NCBI RefSeq assembly: GCF_025144335.1
Contig: NZ_CP083539.1
Coordinates: 2,915,501-2,979,500 of the forward strand
Origin: Jannaschia sp. W003
GTDB taxonomy: Bacteria; Pseudomonadota; Alphaproteobacteria; Rhodobacterales; Rhodobacteraceae
DNA length: 64,000 bases
Direction: 5' to 3'
Position 1 is the first letter of the stretch. Each line of letters opens with the position of its first letter. The position numbers and the translations under genes were made by a program. Shown in pieces: positions 19,358 to 27,026 of the stretch. The notes beneath the pieces are model-generated. The model saw only the letters and a program-made list of their open reading frames with translations. It was not told the origin of the DNA and ran no database searches.

Positions 19358-19812
19358 GGCGGCGGTGGAAGTGGGTCCTGGCGATCTCGCTCGCCCTGAA
19401 CCTCCTGGTCGCGAGCGCGCTCGTCGGAGCATGGCTCGCGCCGGGGCGCGGTGGGCCGGACGGGCCGCGGGGTTCGCGCGGGGGGCCGCCCGAGATCGGC
19501 GCCCTCGCACGCGGGCTGGATGCCGAAGCGCGCGAGGCGCTGCGCGACGCGCTGCGCGGAGACGGGCCGGTCGGCGAGGCGCGGGGGCGGATCGCGCGGG
19601 GCGAACTTGCGGTGCTCGCCGCGCTCCGGGCCGAGCCCTTCGACGCCGCCGCCTTCCGCGCCGCCCTGGACGCGCGCCAGTCGCTGCAGGGGGCGCTCGC
19701 GACGCGCGGCTTCGAGCGGCTCGCCGAGGTGGTGGCGGTGATGGACCCCGAGCGCCGCGCCGCCTACGCCGACCGCGTCGAGGCCGCCCTGTCGCGCCGC
19801 CAGCCCCGCTAG
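19354..19812 (+). CDS. Periplasmic heavy-metal sensor-like protein (CnrR/Spy-type)
   Basis: A 152-residue protein with an N-terminal membrane anchor (WKWVLAISLALNLLVASALVG) and a helical, arginine- and alanine-rich periplasmic part with the MDPERRAAYADRV-type ending found in periplasmic heavy-metal sensors and Spy/CpxP relatives. It starts at the ATGA overlap with the anti-sigma gene. In related operons such a protein senses metal or envelope stress and controls the sigma factor through the membrane protein; here this is inferred. Confidence 0.75.
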   Translation: MRRRWKWVLAISLALNLLVASALVGAWLAPGRGGPDGPRGSRGGPPEIGALARGLDAEAREALRDALRGDGPVGEARGRIARGELAVLAALRAEPFDAAAFRAALDARQSLQGALATRGFERLAEVVAVMDPERRAAYADRVEAALSRRQPR

Positions 19813-19822
19813 GGGGCCGCGT

Positions 19823-21283
19823 TCACCCTCCGGCGAGCGCCACGCTGATGCGGTCCCGCCCTTCGGCCTTCGCCGCGTAGAGCGCACGGTCCACCCGCTC
19901 CAGCGCGCGCTCCGGAGCCGGGCCCGGACCCGAGACGGTGGTGACCCCGAGCGAGACCGTCACCGCGAGGCGCCGCCCGTCGCCGAGGCGCACCGAGGTG
20001 GAGGCCACCGCCCGCCGCAGCCGCTCGGCCACGCCGTGGGCCTGCTCCAGCGAGACGTCGGGCAGCACGGCGAGGAACTCCTCGCCGCCGATCCGGCAAA
20101 GGAGGTCCTCGGCGCGCAGCTGCTCGCGCAGCGCGCCGGCGACGGCGGCCAGCACCTCGTCGCCGCGGGGATGGCCGTAGGTGTCGTTCACGGCCTTGAA
20201 GTGGTCGATGTCCAGCAGGATCACCCCGGCCGACCCCTCGGGCCCTCGGCACCGCGTCGCGACGCGGTCGAGATGGTGCAGCCCGTAGCGCCGGTTGTAG
20301 AGCCCCGTGAGTGGATCGATCACCGCCATCCGCAGCCCCTCCTCGAGCGAGGCCCGCATCCGGTCGGCGCGCCGCTTGCGCGCGATCTGCGTGCGCAGGC
20401 GCATGGACAGCTCGGCCGGGACCACGGGCCGGTGCGCCACGTCCGCGGCGCCGAGGTCGAGCGCGGTCGCGGCCCGTTCCGTGTCGCAGCAGGGCAGCAC
20501 GATCACGCAGGCCGCGCGGCGGGTCGCGTGGCGCGAGCGCAGCTCCGACATGAGGCGCAGCCCCTCGCCGCGCCCGCCGAGGTCGGCATCCACCACGAAC
20601 ACGTCCGGAACCGCGTCGCCGTGCAGCGCCAGCGCTCCGTCGCGGTCCATGGCGAGGGGTGCGCCGTCGAAGCCGGGGGCGAGCGCGTCCACGAGATCCC
20701 CCGCCTCGTCCGTGTCGTGGCAGAGCACCGCGATCCGTCCCGGCGTGCGCCGGATCGCCAGGACCTTGTCCTCGCACGGATGGGCGAAGGCCTCCGGCGC
20801 CTCGGCCAGCCCCCCGCCGGCGGTGCCCCCCATGGCGAGGGGCGCCGGCGGATCGAAGCCGAACTCGGCGCCGAGCCAGGGGCCGCCGCGCTCGCCGAAC
20901 TCCCGCTCCTCCTCCTGCGAGCGCAGGAGCGAGCGGACGCGGGCCAGCAGCGCCACCTCGTCCACGGGACGGGCGAGGAACTCGTCGGCGCCGGCCTCGA
21001 GCCCGTCGAGGCGCGAGGCCTCGTCGTTCACGGCGGTGATCAGGATCACCGGCACGGCGGCAGTGGCGGGATCGGCGCGGAGACGGCGGCAGACCTCGGC
21101 CCCGGAGACACCGGGCATCAGCACGTCCATGATGATCACGTCCACGCCGCCCGCGCGGGCGATCCGCAGCGCCTCCTCGCCGTCGGAGGCGAGCACCACG
21201 TCGTAGCGCGCCGCCGCGAGCTTGACCTTCATCACGATGCGGTTCGTCGCGACGTCGTCGACGATGAGGATTCTGCCCGACAT
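19823..21283 (-). CDS. pleD: PleD-like diguanylate cyclase response regulator
   Basis: A 486-residue REC-REC-GGDEF protein that makes cyclic di-GMP when phosphorylated. The first receiver has ILIVDDVATNR, the phospho-acceptor in IIMDVLMPGVSG near residue 53, and ARPVDE for the Lys-region loop; here the usual conserved Lys before Pro is Arg. The second receiver (about 160-300) is degenerate, as in PleD. The GGDEF domain begins DPLTGLYNRRYG, with the active site GGEEF and an inhibitory RxxD-type site not clearly visible. The gene opposes a DUF3572 gene, an arrangement common in alphaproteobacteria. Confidence 0.93.
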   Translation of the reverse strand: MSGRILIVDDVATNRIVMKVKLAAARYDVVLASDGEEALRIARAGGVDVIIMDVLMPGVSGAEVCRRLRADPATAAVPVILITAVNDEASRLDGLEAGADEFLARPVDEVALLARVRSLLRSQEEEREFGERGGPWLGAEFGFDPPAPLAMGGTAGGGLAEAPEAFAHPCEDKVLAIRRTPGRIAVLCHDTDEAGDLVDALAPGFDGAPLAMDRDGALALHGDAVPDVFVVDADLGGRGEGLRLMSELRSRHATRRAACVIVLPCCDTERAATALDLGAADVAHRPVVPAELSMRLRTQIARKRRADRMRASLEEGLRMAVIDPLTGLYNRRYGLHHLDRVATRCRGPEGSAGVILLDIDHFKAVNDTYGHPRGDEVLAAVAGALREQLRAEDLLCRIGGEEFLAVLPDVSLEQAHGVAERLRRAVASTSVRLGDGRRLAVTVSLGVTTVSGPGPAPERALERVDRALYAAKAEGRDRISVALAGG

Positions 21284-21368
21284 GGCGAAGTCTCCCGGGT
21301 GGCGCGGGCCCGTTATACCATGCGAGACGGTTAAGAAATCGTAACCGACTCGCGAAGGGGGGAACGTC

Positions 21369-21647
21369 ATGATCGCGCGAGATCGTGCGGAGGTTGTGGC
21401 GATCGGGGCGCTCGGCTGGCTCGCCGGCGAGGAGCTGCTCGACGCGTTCTCCCACAGCACCGGCATCGGCACGAACGAGATGGGCGCGCGGGCCGAGGAC
21501 CCGGAGTTCCTCGGGGCCGTGCTCGACTTCGTGCTCGGGCGCGACGACTGGGTGATCGGCGCCGCCGCCGCCCAGGACCTGCCCCCCGAGGCGCTGCTGG
21601 AAGCGCGCGCCGCGCTGCCGGGGGGCGACCAGCACCACTGGACATGA
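21369..21647 (+). CDS. DUF3572 protein
   Basis: A 92-residue protein that matches DUF3572 along its length: ALGWLAGEELLDAFSHSTG, the segment EDPEFLGAVLDFVLGRDDWV, and the near-invariant ending RAALPGGDQHHWT. Function unknown; it is regularly found beside pleD in alphaproteobacteria. The ribosome site is GAAGGGGGGAACGTC before the ATG. Confidence 0.92.
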   Translation: MIARDRAEVVAIGALGWLAGEELLDAFSHSTGIGTNEMGARAEDPEFLGAVLDFVLGRDDWVIGAAAAQDLPPEALLEARAALPGGDQHHWT

Positions 21648-21673
21648 GAGGGGGCGCCGCCCGGCGCCCCCTC
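21648..21673. terminator. Strong GC hairpin between convergent genes
   Basis: A perfect hairpin with 11-base arms (GAGGGGGCGCC / GGCGCCCCCTC) and a four-base loop starts right after the DUF3572 stop and sits 20 bases before the stop of the opposing binding-protein gene. There is no T-run, but the position and stem strength suggest a bidirectional transcript end. Confidence 0.65.
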
Positions 21674-21693
21674 CCCTCGCGATCATGCGCCGA

Positions 21694-23505
21694 TCACTCC
21701 TCGGCGAACCACCATACGTCGGGCTGGAAGCCGATCCAGTCGCCGTAGATCGGCAGCCGGTCCTCGCGGAAGCGGAAGTCGGCGTCGTGGGCGATGTAGC
21801 TGATCGGGTTGTGCCAGGCCGGGATCACGTAGCGGCCTGCCGTCAGCACGCGGTCCAGCGCCTTCACGGCCGCGAGGTAGTCCTCGCGCGTCTCGGACTG
21901 GAGCATGGCGTCGACCATCGCCTCGATGACCGGGTCGTCCGTGCCCATCATGTTGCGCGAGCCCGGCGTCTCCACGCCGTCCGCGCCCCAGTAGAGCCGC
22001 TGCTCGGTGCCCGGCGACAGCGACAGGCCCCAGGAGTACCAGGTCATGTCGAAGTCGTAGTCCGTCAGCCGCTCCTTGTACTGTGCGCTGTCGGCGGTGG
22101 CGACGGTGGGCTCGATGCCGATGCGCTCCAGCGCCTCGGTGTAGATGTCGACCACGGACTGGACCTCGCTCGATCCTTGGCTGAGCAGGATCTCGAAGGT
22201 CACCACCGCGCCGTCCGGGTCGCGCAGGCGGCCGCCGTCGCCGATGGTGTAGCCGGCCTCCTCGAGCAGCTTCGTGGCGCGGCGCAGGCCGCCGCGGTCC
22301 GAGGCCTCGCCCGCGGACGCGGGCAGCTCGTAGCCCTCGAGCGTGCCAGGCAGGAGCTGGTCGGCGTAGGGCTCGAGCAATTCGGCCACGCGGCCCGAGG
22401 CCGGCCCCGCCTCCATTCCGAGCGGCGAGTTCGAGAAGTAGGACGTGATGCGCGGGTTGGCCCCGTCGTTGAGCACGCCGTTGATGTACTCGAAGTTGAA
22501 CGCCTCGATCAGCGCTTGGCGCACGCGCCAGTCGTCGAACGGCGCGCGGCGGGTGTTCATCACGAGACCGGTCATGCCCGAGGGACGCTGGTGCGGGATC
22601 TCGGACAGCACCACGTCGCCGCGCTGCACCGCCGGGAAGTCGTAGTCGCGCGCCCACTTCGCCGCGTTCGTCTCGCGCATGGTGGTCAGCTCGCCGGCCT
22701 TGAACGCCTCGAAATGGGCGGTGGCGTCGCCGAAGAACTCCATGCGGATGGTGTCCACATTGTCCGTGCCGCGGCGGAACGGCAGGTCCGCGCCCCAGTA
22801 GTCCTCGTCGCGGCTGAGCTCCACGTAGCGGCCCGCGTCGACGTCGGTGATCTCGTAGGGCGCCGAGGCGATCGGCCATTCGGTGGTGCCGGACTTGAAG
22901 AACGCCTCCTCGCGGCCCTCCCACTGGGCCTTCTTCATGATAGGGCGCAGGCCGAGCGTCATCAGGAGCTCCCGGTCCGGCGCGTCGATCTCGAAGCGCA
23001 CGCCGCGCTCGCCCACCGGCTCCACGGCGGTGACGCGGTCGAAGGCCGAGCGGTAGCGGCCGTTCGCCCCCTCCTGCCCGAGGATGTTCCAGGACCAGAT
23101 CACGTCGTCCACGGTGATCGGCGTGCCGTCCGAGAACCGCGCGTCGGGGTTGAGCGTGAAGGTGATCGCGGTGGCGTCCTCGTCCACCTCCACCGCCTCG
23201 GCCAGCACCCCGTAGAGCGTGAACGGCTCGTCGTAGGAGCGGCCCAGGAGGCTCTCGTAGGCGATGAAGCGCAGCTGCCAGGGCACGCGGCCCGCGAGGA
23301 TGTGGGGATTGAGGCTGTCGAAGCTGCCCACCTGCCCGTCCGCGAAGCGCCCGCCCTTCGGCGCATCGGGGTTGACGTGGGGAAGGTGCGCGTAATCCGC
23401 AGGCAATGCCGGCTCGCCATAGAGGGCGATTCCGTGACTGTCGGCGAGCGCCCCTCCCGCGAGCGCCGCGCCCAGCGCCGCACCCCTCAGCAGATGATTG
23501 AACAT
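21694..23505 (-). CDS. Family 5 extracellular solute-binding protein (YejA-like)
   Basis: A 603-residue periplasmic binding protein for oligopeptides or microcin-C-like compounds. The signal peptide is MFNHLLRGAALGAALAGGALA, then HGIALYGEPALPADYAHLPH, which is typical of the YejA branch. Family motifs include LNPDARFSDGTPITVDDVIWS near residue 115 and MNTRRAPFDDWRVRQALIEAF near 330. The start ATG follows CAGGGAAACCCGAAC. Permease genes (yejBEF) are not adjacent. A sigma-70-like promoter is visible upstream (23541-23569). Confidence 0.93.
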   Translation of the reverse strand: MFNHLLRGAALGAALAGGALADSHGIALYGEPALPADYAHLPHVNPDAPKGGRFADGQVGSFDSLNPHILAGRVPWQLRFIAYESLLGRSYDEPFTLYGVLAEAVEVDEDATAITFTLNPDARFSDGTPITVDDVIWSWNILGQEGANGRYRSAFDRVTAVEPVGERGVRFEIDAPDRELLMTLGLRPIMKKAQWEGREEAFFKSGTTEWPIASAPYEITDVDAGRYVELSRDEDYWGADLPFRRGTDNVDTIRMEFFGDATAHFEAFKAGELTTMRETNAAKWARDYDFPAVQRGDVVLSEIPHQRPSGMTGLVMNTRRAPFDDWRVRQALIEAFNFEYINGVLNDGANPRITSYFSNSPLGMEAGPASGRVAELLEPYADQLLPGTLEGYELPASAGEASDRGGLRRATKLLEEAGYTIGDGGRLRDPDGAVVTFEILLSQGSSEVQSVVDIYTEALERIGIEPTVATADSAQYKERLTDYDFDMTWYSWGLSLSPGTEQRLYWGADGVETPGSRNMMGTDDPVIEAMVDAMLQSETREDYLAAVKALDRVLTAGRYVIPAWHNPISYIAHDADFRFREDRLPIYGDWIGFQPDVWWFAEE

Positions 23506-23540
23506 GTTCGGGTTTCCCTGCTCTTTGTTTCCTGCCGCCG

Positions 23541-23569
23541 ACCCTATCCGTCGCAAAAATGCCTTGCAA
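23541..23569 (-). promoter_or_regulatory. Probable sigma-70 promoter of the yejA-like gene
   Basis: On the minus strand TTGCAA (23569-23564) is followed after 17 bases by TAGGGT (23546-23541), about 36 bases before the start codon. It lies back to back with the promoter of the candidate small RNA; the two -35 boxes are only nine bases apart. Confidence 0.5.
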
Positions 23570-23578
23570 AACTTTTGC

Positions 23579-23607
23579 TTGGACTTCGTGACGTGAACGT
23601 CTATACC
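23579..23607 (+). promoter_or_regulatory. Probable sigma-70 promoter of candidate small RNA
   Basis: TTGGAC (23579-23584) and TATACC (23602-23607) with a 17-base spacer, a good match to the consensus in an otherwise GC-rich genome. Predicted transcription start is near 23614-23616. The only thing before the terminator at 23664-23690 is about 50 bases of non-coding sequence. Confidence 0.6.
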
Positions 23608-23614
23608 TCTAGGC

Positions 23615-23690
23615 ACTGCTCGATAGGTTTCTTGCCTGTATGAAACCTGCCTCAATGACTTAGCGCCGGCCTTGTGCCGGCGTTTTTTTT
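23615..23690 (+). ncRNA. Candidate small RNA (about 76 nt)
   Basis: A promoter-to-terminator unit with no gene inside. From the predicted start it contains a hairpin with perfect seven-base arms AGGTTTC/GAAACCT (23625-23648, ten-base loop), a short unpaired stretch, and an intrinsic terminator. This is the architecture of bacterial trans-acting small RNAs. A seven-codon open frame (23640-23663) also ends exactly before the terminator stem, so a leader peptide is an alternative. No known RNA family was recognised. Confidence 0.5.
23664..23690 (+). terminator. Intrinsic terminator
   Basis: CGCCGGC (23664-23670), a five-base loop CTTGT, GCCGGCG (23676-23682) and eight T residues (23683-23690). 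This is the clearest Rho-independent terminator in the window, and it points away from any annotated plus-strand gene, which is the main evidence for a small RNA upstream of it. The remaining sequence to 23961 holds nothing else that I can name; it is AT-richer than its neighbours and probably carries the bdhA promoter. Confidence 0.88.
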
Positions 23691-23961
23691 GGCTTTACAG
23701 CCAGTTGCATGGGCAGCGGCAGAACTTTTCCCCGAACCGGCGCTCCGGTCGCAGCGCTTCGGATACGCGTCCCGAGGGGGGAGGTACCGGAAACGAATCG
23801 CCCCATGCGCGACTCCCGTCAACTGCTCGGTTGCTTGGAAGTCGCGTGACGCTACGGCACTCTTCATCGGGACGGGTCCGCAGAAAATGGGGTGAACTCA
23901 TGCTGCGGATGCGAGATAGCAATGCGGATTCAACTGCCATTCCCTTCCGAGGATCTCCGCC

Positions 23962-24747
23962 ATGACCGAACACGCCGCGCTCCGGGGCAAGACCGCCATC
24001 GTCACCGGGTCCAACTCCGGCATCGGGCTGGGCATCGCCCGCAGCTTCGCCGCCGCCGGGCTCGACGTCGTGCTGAACTCCTTCACCGACACCGACGAGG
24101 ACCATGCGCTGGCCGAGAGCCTCGCCTCCGAAACCGGGGCGAGAGTGCGCTACATCCAGGCCGACCTGTCGAAGGCCGAGGACGCCCGCGCGCTGGTCGA
24201 GAAGGCGGGCCGCTGCGACGTGCTGGTGAACAACGCCGGCATCCAGCACGTGGCCGGCATCGAGGACTTCCCCACCGCGAAGTGGGACGCGATCATCGCG
24301 ATCAACATGAGTTCGGCCTTCCACACCGCCGCCGTGGCCGTGCCGATGATGCGCGAGGCCGGCTGGGGCCGGGTCCTCAACGTGGCCTCGGCCCACGGGC
24401 TGACCGCCTCGCCGTTCAAGTCCGCCTACGTGGCCGCAAAGCACGGCGTGGTCGGCCTGACCAAGGTGATCGCGCTGGAGACCGCCGAGGAGCCGATCAC
24501 CGCCAACGCCATCTGCCCGGGCTACGTGATGACCCCGCTGGTCGAGAGCCAGATCCCGGACACCATGAAGAAGTACGGCATGGACCGCGACACGGCGGTG
24601 CGCGAGGTGCTGCTCGCCCGCCAGCCGTCCAAGGAGTTCGCCACCACCGACCAGCTCGGCGGGACCGCCCTGTTCCTGTGCTCCGAGCACGCCGCCCAGA
24701 TCACCGGCACCACGATCAGCGTCGACGGCGGCTGGACGGCGCTTTGA
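23962..24747 (+). CDS. bdhA: 3-hydroxybutyrate dehydrogenase
   Basis: A 261-residue short-chain dehydrogenase that interconverts 3-hydroxybutyrate and acetoacetate with NAD, the last step in using polyhydroxybutyrate. Motifs: cofactor loop TGSNSGIG (15-22), NNAGIQHVAG near 90, the active-site Ser in NVASAHGLTAS near 140, and the Tyr-Lys pair in YVAAKHG near 155. The ending FLCSEHAAQITGTTISVDGGWTAL is diagnostic for this enzyme. It is translationally coupled to a patatin gene. Confidence 0.95.
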   Translation: MTEHAALRGKTAIVTGSNSGIGLGIARSFAAAGLDVVLNSFTDTDEDHALAESLASETGARVRYIQADLSKAEDARALVEKAGRCDVLVNNAGIQHVAGIEDFPTAKWDAIIAINMSSAFHTAAVAVPMMREAGWGRVLNVASAHGLTASPFKSAYVAAKHGVVGLTKVIALETAEEPITANAICPGYVMTPLVESQIPDTMKKYGMDRDTAVREVLLARQPSKEFATTDQLGGTALFLCSEHAAQITGTTISVDGGWTAL

Positions 24748-25760
24748 GCCGCCCCTCCGTCAACCTCGCCCTCCAGGGCGGCGGCGCCCACGGTGCCTTC
24801 ACCTGGGGGGTGCTCGACCGCCTCCTGCGGGACGATGGCGTGGACGTCGCCGCGATCTCCGGCACCTCCGCGGGGGCGCTGAACGGCGCGGCGATGAAGG
24901 CCGGCCTCGCCCGCGGCTCGCGCGAGGCGGCGCGCGAGAACCTCGACTGGCTCTGGGGCGAGGTCGGCGCGCTGCGCGACGAGCGCCTCGCCCCTTGGCT
25001 GGAGGCCTTCTCTCCGCTCGCGGTGTCCTACGCCATCGAGGGCTCGCCTGGCTACCAGTGGTTCGACATGGTCTCGCGCGGGATCTCGCCCTACGCCACG
25101 CCGGCCGCGGGCGAGCACGCCCTGCGCCGTCTCGTGGAGCGCCTGCGCTTCGAGGACGTCTGCGCCGCCGATCGCGGCCCCCGCCTCTTCGTCGGGGCGA
25201 CCAACGTGCGGACCGGCAAGATCCGCCTCTTCACGGGCGCCGAGATCACCCCCGAAGCCATCCTCGCATCGGCCTGCCTGCCCACGCTGTTTCCGGCCGT
25301 GGAGATCGGCGGCGAGCACTACTGGGACGGCGGCTACACCGGCAACCCGGCGCTGTTCCCGCTGTTCGAGCCCGACCTGCCGCGCGACGTGCTGATCGTG
25401 AACATCAACCCGCTGGAGCGTCCCGAGCTGCCCGTCACCGCGCGCGACATCCAGAACCGCATCAACGAGATCAGCTTCAACACCTCGCTCCTGCGCGAGC
25501 TGCGCGCCATCGCCTTCGTGCAGCGCCTCGTGCGCGCGGGCACCGTGCCGGCGGGCGCCATGAAGGACGTGCTGGTGCACATGATCGCCGACGATCCCCT
25601 GATGCGCCAGCTCTCGGTGGCGACGAAGGTGGTGCCCTCCGCGGTGGTGATCCACCAGCTGCGCGCCGCGGGCGAGCGGGCGGCGGACGCCTTCCTGTCC
25701 GAGAACGGGGACAGCATCGGGCAGGCCTCCACCGTGGACCTCGCGGCGATGTTCGCTTGA
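24744..25760 (+). CDS. Patatin-like phospholipase
   Basis: A 338-residue serine lipid hydrolase of the patatin family. The oxyanion loop is GGGAHGAF (about residues 11-18), the nucleophile is in GTSAGALNG (near 40), and the Asp of the dyad is in DGGYTGNPAL (near 197). The start is TTG, inferred from the four-base TTGA overlap with the bdhA stop and from the family N-terminus SVNLALQGGGAHG. Coupling with 3-hydroxybutyrate dehydrogenase suggests a role in polyhydroxybutyrate or lipid turnover; depolymerase activity is only a hypothesis. Confidence 0.9.
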   Translation: MSRPSVNLALQGGGAHGAFTWGVLDRLLRDDGVDVAAISGTSAGALNGAAMKAGLARGSREAARENLDWLWGEVGALRDERLAPWLEAFSPLAVSYAIEGSPGYQWFDMVSRGISPYATPAAGEHALRRLVERLRFEDVCAADRGPRLFVGATNVRTGKIRLFTGAEITPEAILASACLPTLFPAVEIGGEHYWDGGYTGNPALFPLFEPDLPRDVLIVNINPLERPELPVTARDIQNRINEISFNTSLLRELRAIAFVQRLVRAGTVPAGAMKDVLVHMIADDPLMRQLSVATKVVPSAVVIHQLRAAGERAADAFLSENGDSIGQASTVDLAAMFA

Positions 25761-25809
25761 CCGGAACCCCCCGTTCCGGCGACACGTTGCCCGCCGAAGG
25801 AGTGCAGAC

Positions 25810-26160
25810 ATGAGCCGACAGGACTTCGCCCGAGACTGGGTGCCCTTCCGCGACCCCCTGATGAGCCGCTATCCCGGCCTCACGGACGGCGACTTGCAGG
25901 ACGCCGACGGCTCCACCGCCGCGCTGGCCAAGAGCATCGCCGCGCTGCAGGGCGAGACCGACCTGGAGATGGTGCAGCGCCGCCTGCACGAGTTCCTTGA
26001 AGGCCCCATGCCCGCCGACGCCTTCGCCGATCCCTCCCACGATAACGCCGCGGCGCTGGAGTCGGGCGACTACATCCCCGAGGGCGAGGACCCGCTGTCC
26101 GACGACCGCCGCTTCGGCGACGACGGCACGGCCGAGCCCCCCGTGGGCCGCGACCGCTGA
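25810..26160 (+). CDS. Hypothetical acidic protein
   Basis: A 116-residue cytoplasmic protein, rich in Asp and Glu towards the C-terminus, with no signal or membrane segment. The ribosome site is GAAGGAGTGCAGAC. It begins 49 bases after the patatin gene and its stop overlaps the next start (TGATG), so the three genes probably form one operon with bdhA. No family recognised. Confidence 0.7.
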   Translation: MSRQDFARDWVPFRDPLMSRYPGLTDGDLQDADGSTAALAKSIAALQGETDLEMVQRRLHEFLEGPMPADAFADPSHDNAAALESGDYIPEGEDPLSDDRRFGDDGTAEPPVGRDR

Positions 26161-26540
26161 TGCGCGCCGCGCTCGGGATCCTCGCCCTGCTCGCCGCCCC
26201 CGCGGCGGCGCACGACCTGCCACCCGTGGAGCAGCCCCCCGAGCGCGTGACGGTGACGCGCCCGCTCCTGCCCCAGTGGGGCACCCAGGGCGGCGAGGGG
26301 CGGGTGCGGCTGGTGTACCACTCGCCGAAGCTGGCCGCGCGCATGGCCGTGACCGAGTTCGCTGCCTACGAGCGCGCCTACGCCCGCCGACTCACGGCGC
26401 TGATGATGCGGATGCCGCTCGCGTCCGCCGACCCCATCGCCCGCCACGGCGCGTGGCACGACGTGGTGGGGGAGCAGACCGTTCCGGTGCTGACGATGGA
26501 CCCCCTGCCCGAGCGGCGCGAGGATGCGATCACGCGGTAG
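26160..26540 (+). CDS. Hypothetical secreted protein
   Basis: A 126-residue protein with an N-terminal signal peptide (MRAALGILALLAAPAAAHD). The mature part is basic with no cysteines and no known domain. Its start overlaps the previous stop by one base (TGATG). It is the last gene before a gene-free tract of repeats. Confidence 0.65.
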   Translation: MRAALGILALLAAPAAAHDLPPVEQPPERVTVTRPLLPQWGTQGGEGRVRLVYHSPKLAARMAVTEFAAYERAYARRLTALMMRMPLASADPIARHGAWHDVVGEQTVPVLTMDPLPERREDAITR

Positions 26541-26568
26541 CGAGGCGCTCCGTTTTCTCCGCGTCCCA

Positions 26569-26670
26569 CACGCCCCGGCCCCGAGCCGGGGACTCCGTCA
26601 CCCGCAGCGACGACGTTCCGGAGCGGAGCGCCAACGGAGCCTCGAGGCCCCGGATCGGGTCCGGGGCGTG
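26569..26670. repeat. 102-base palindromic intergenic repeat, copy A
   Basis: Bounded by CACGCCCCGG at the left and CCGGGGCGTG at the right, an exact inverted repeat. Inside, each end can also fold on itself. Copy B, exactly as long, follows 64 bases later; the outer 20-30 bases agree well and the centre differs. It belongs to a 486-base tract without genes between convergent genes (26541-27026). Confidence 0.8.
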
Positions 26671-26734
26671 GACTTGCCGGCGATCGCTCCATCCTCCCTC
26701 GGCATCGCCCGACTGCGCCGCGCTCGCCACCCCG

Positions 26735-26836
26735 CACGCCCCGGCCCTGCGCCGGGGCCTCCGTCATCCGCTAGGGCGCCGCTCCGGAACGGAGTACTAG
26801 CGGACGCCAGAGGCCCCGGATCGGGTCCGGGGCGTG
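26735..26836. repeat. 102-base palindromic intergenic repeat, copy B
   Basis: Same ends as copy A (CACGCCCCGG / CCGGGGCGTG) and the same length. The central part holds its own palindrome-like CGCTAG...CTAGCG. Related end sequences occur at 7200-7296 and 58536-58613, so this is a dispersed family in this genome. Confidence 0.8.
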
Positions 26837-26868
26837 GCGTCGCTCGATCGGCAGCCCCGCCCCTCCGG

Positions 26869-27026
26869 CGTCGGCTCGCGCCTCCGCGTCTGACCCTCGG
26901 ATCGGTCCACTGGACCGATCCGTCCGCCTCCGGCGGACCGGGCCTGCTCCAGCGTCGGCTTGTGCCTCCGCGTCTGACCCTCGGATCGGTCCACCGGACC
27001 GATCCGTCCGCCTCCGGCGGACCGGG
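26869..27026. repeat. 84-base tandem repeat with paired hairpins (two units)
   Basis: Unit 1 is 26869-26952 and unit 2 starts at 26953; the first 74 bases of the units agree except for three changes. Unit 2 ends at the stop codon of the DUF1330 gene. Each unit holds a long palindrome (CGGATCGGTCC ... GGACCGATCCG) followed by the hairpin GTCCGCC-TCC-GGCGGAC. A similar palindrome occurs after the gene ending at 58373. The repeats lie between convergent genes and could act as transcript ends. Confidence 0.85.

Noticed and set aside
19823..21472. Longer PleD with an extra N-terminal 63 residues
   Set aside because: The extra part is antisense to the DUF3572 gene and has no receiver sequence. The ATG at 21283 begins exactly at the receiver domain.
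26869..27026. CRISPR-like direct repeats
   Set aside because: Only two units, directly adjoining without spacers, with no cas genes nearby. The units are hairpin repeats.
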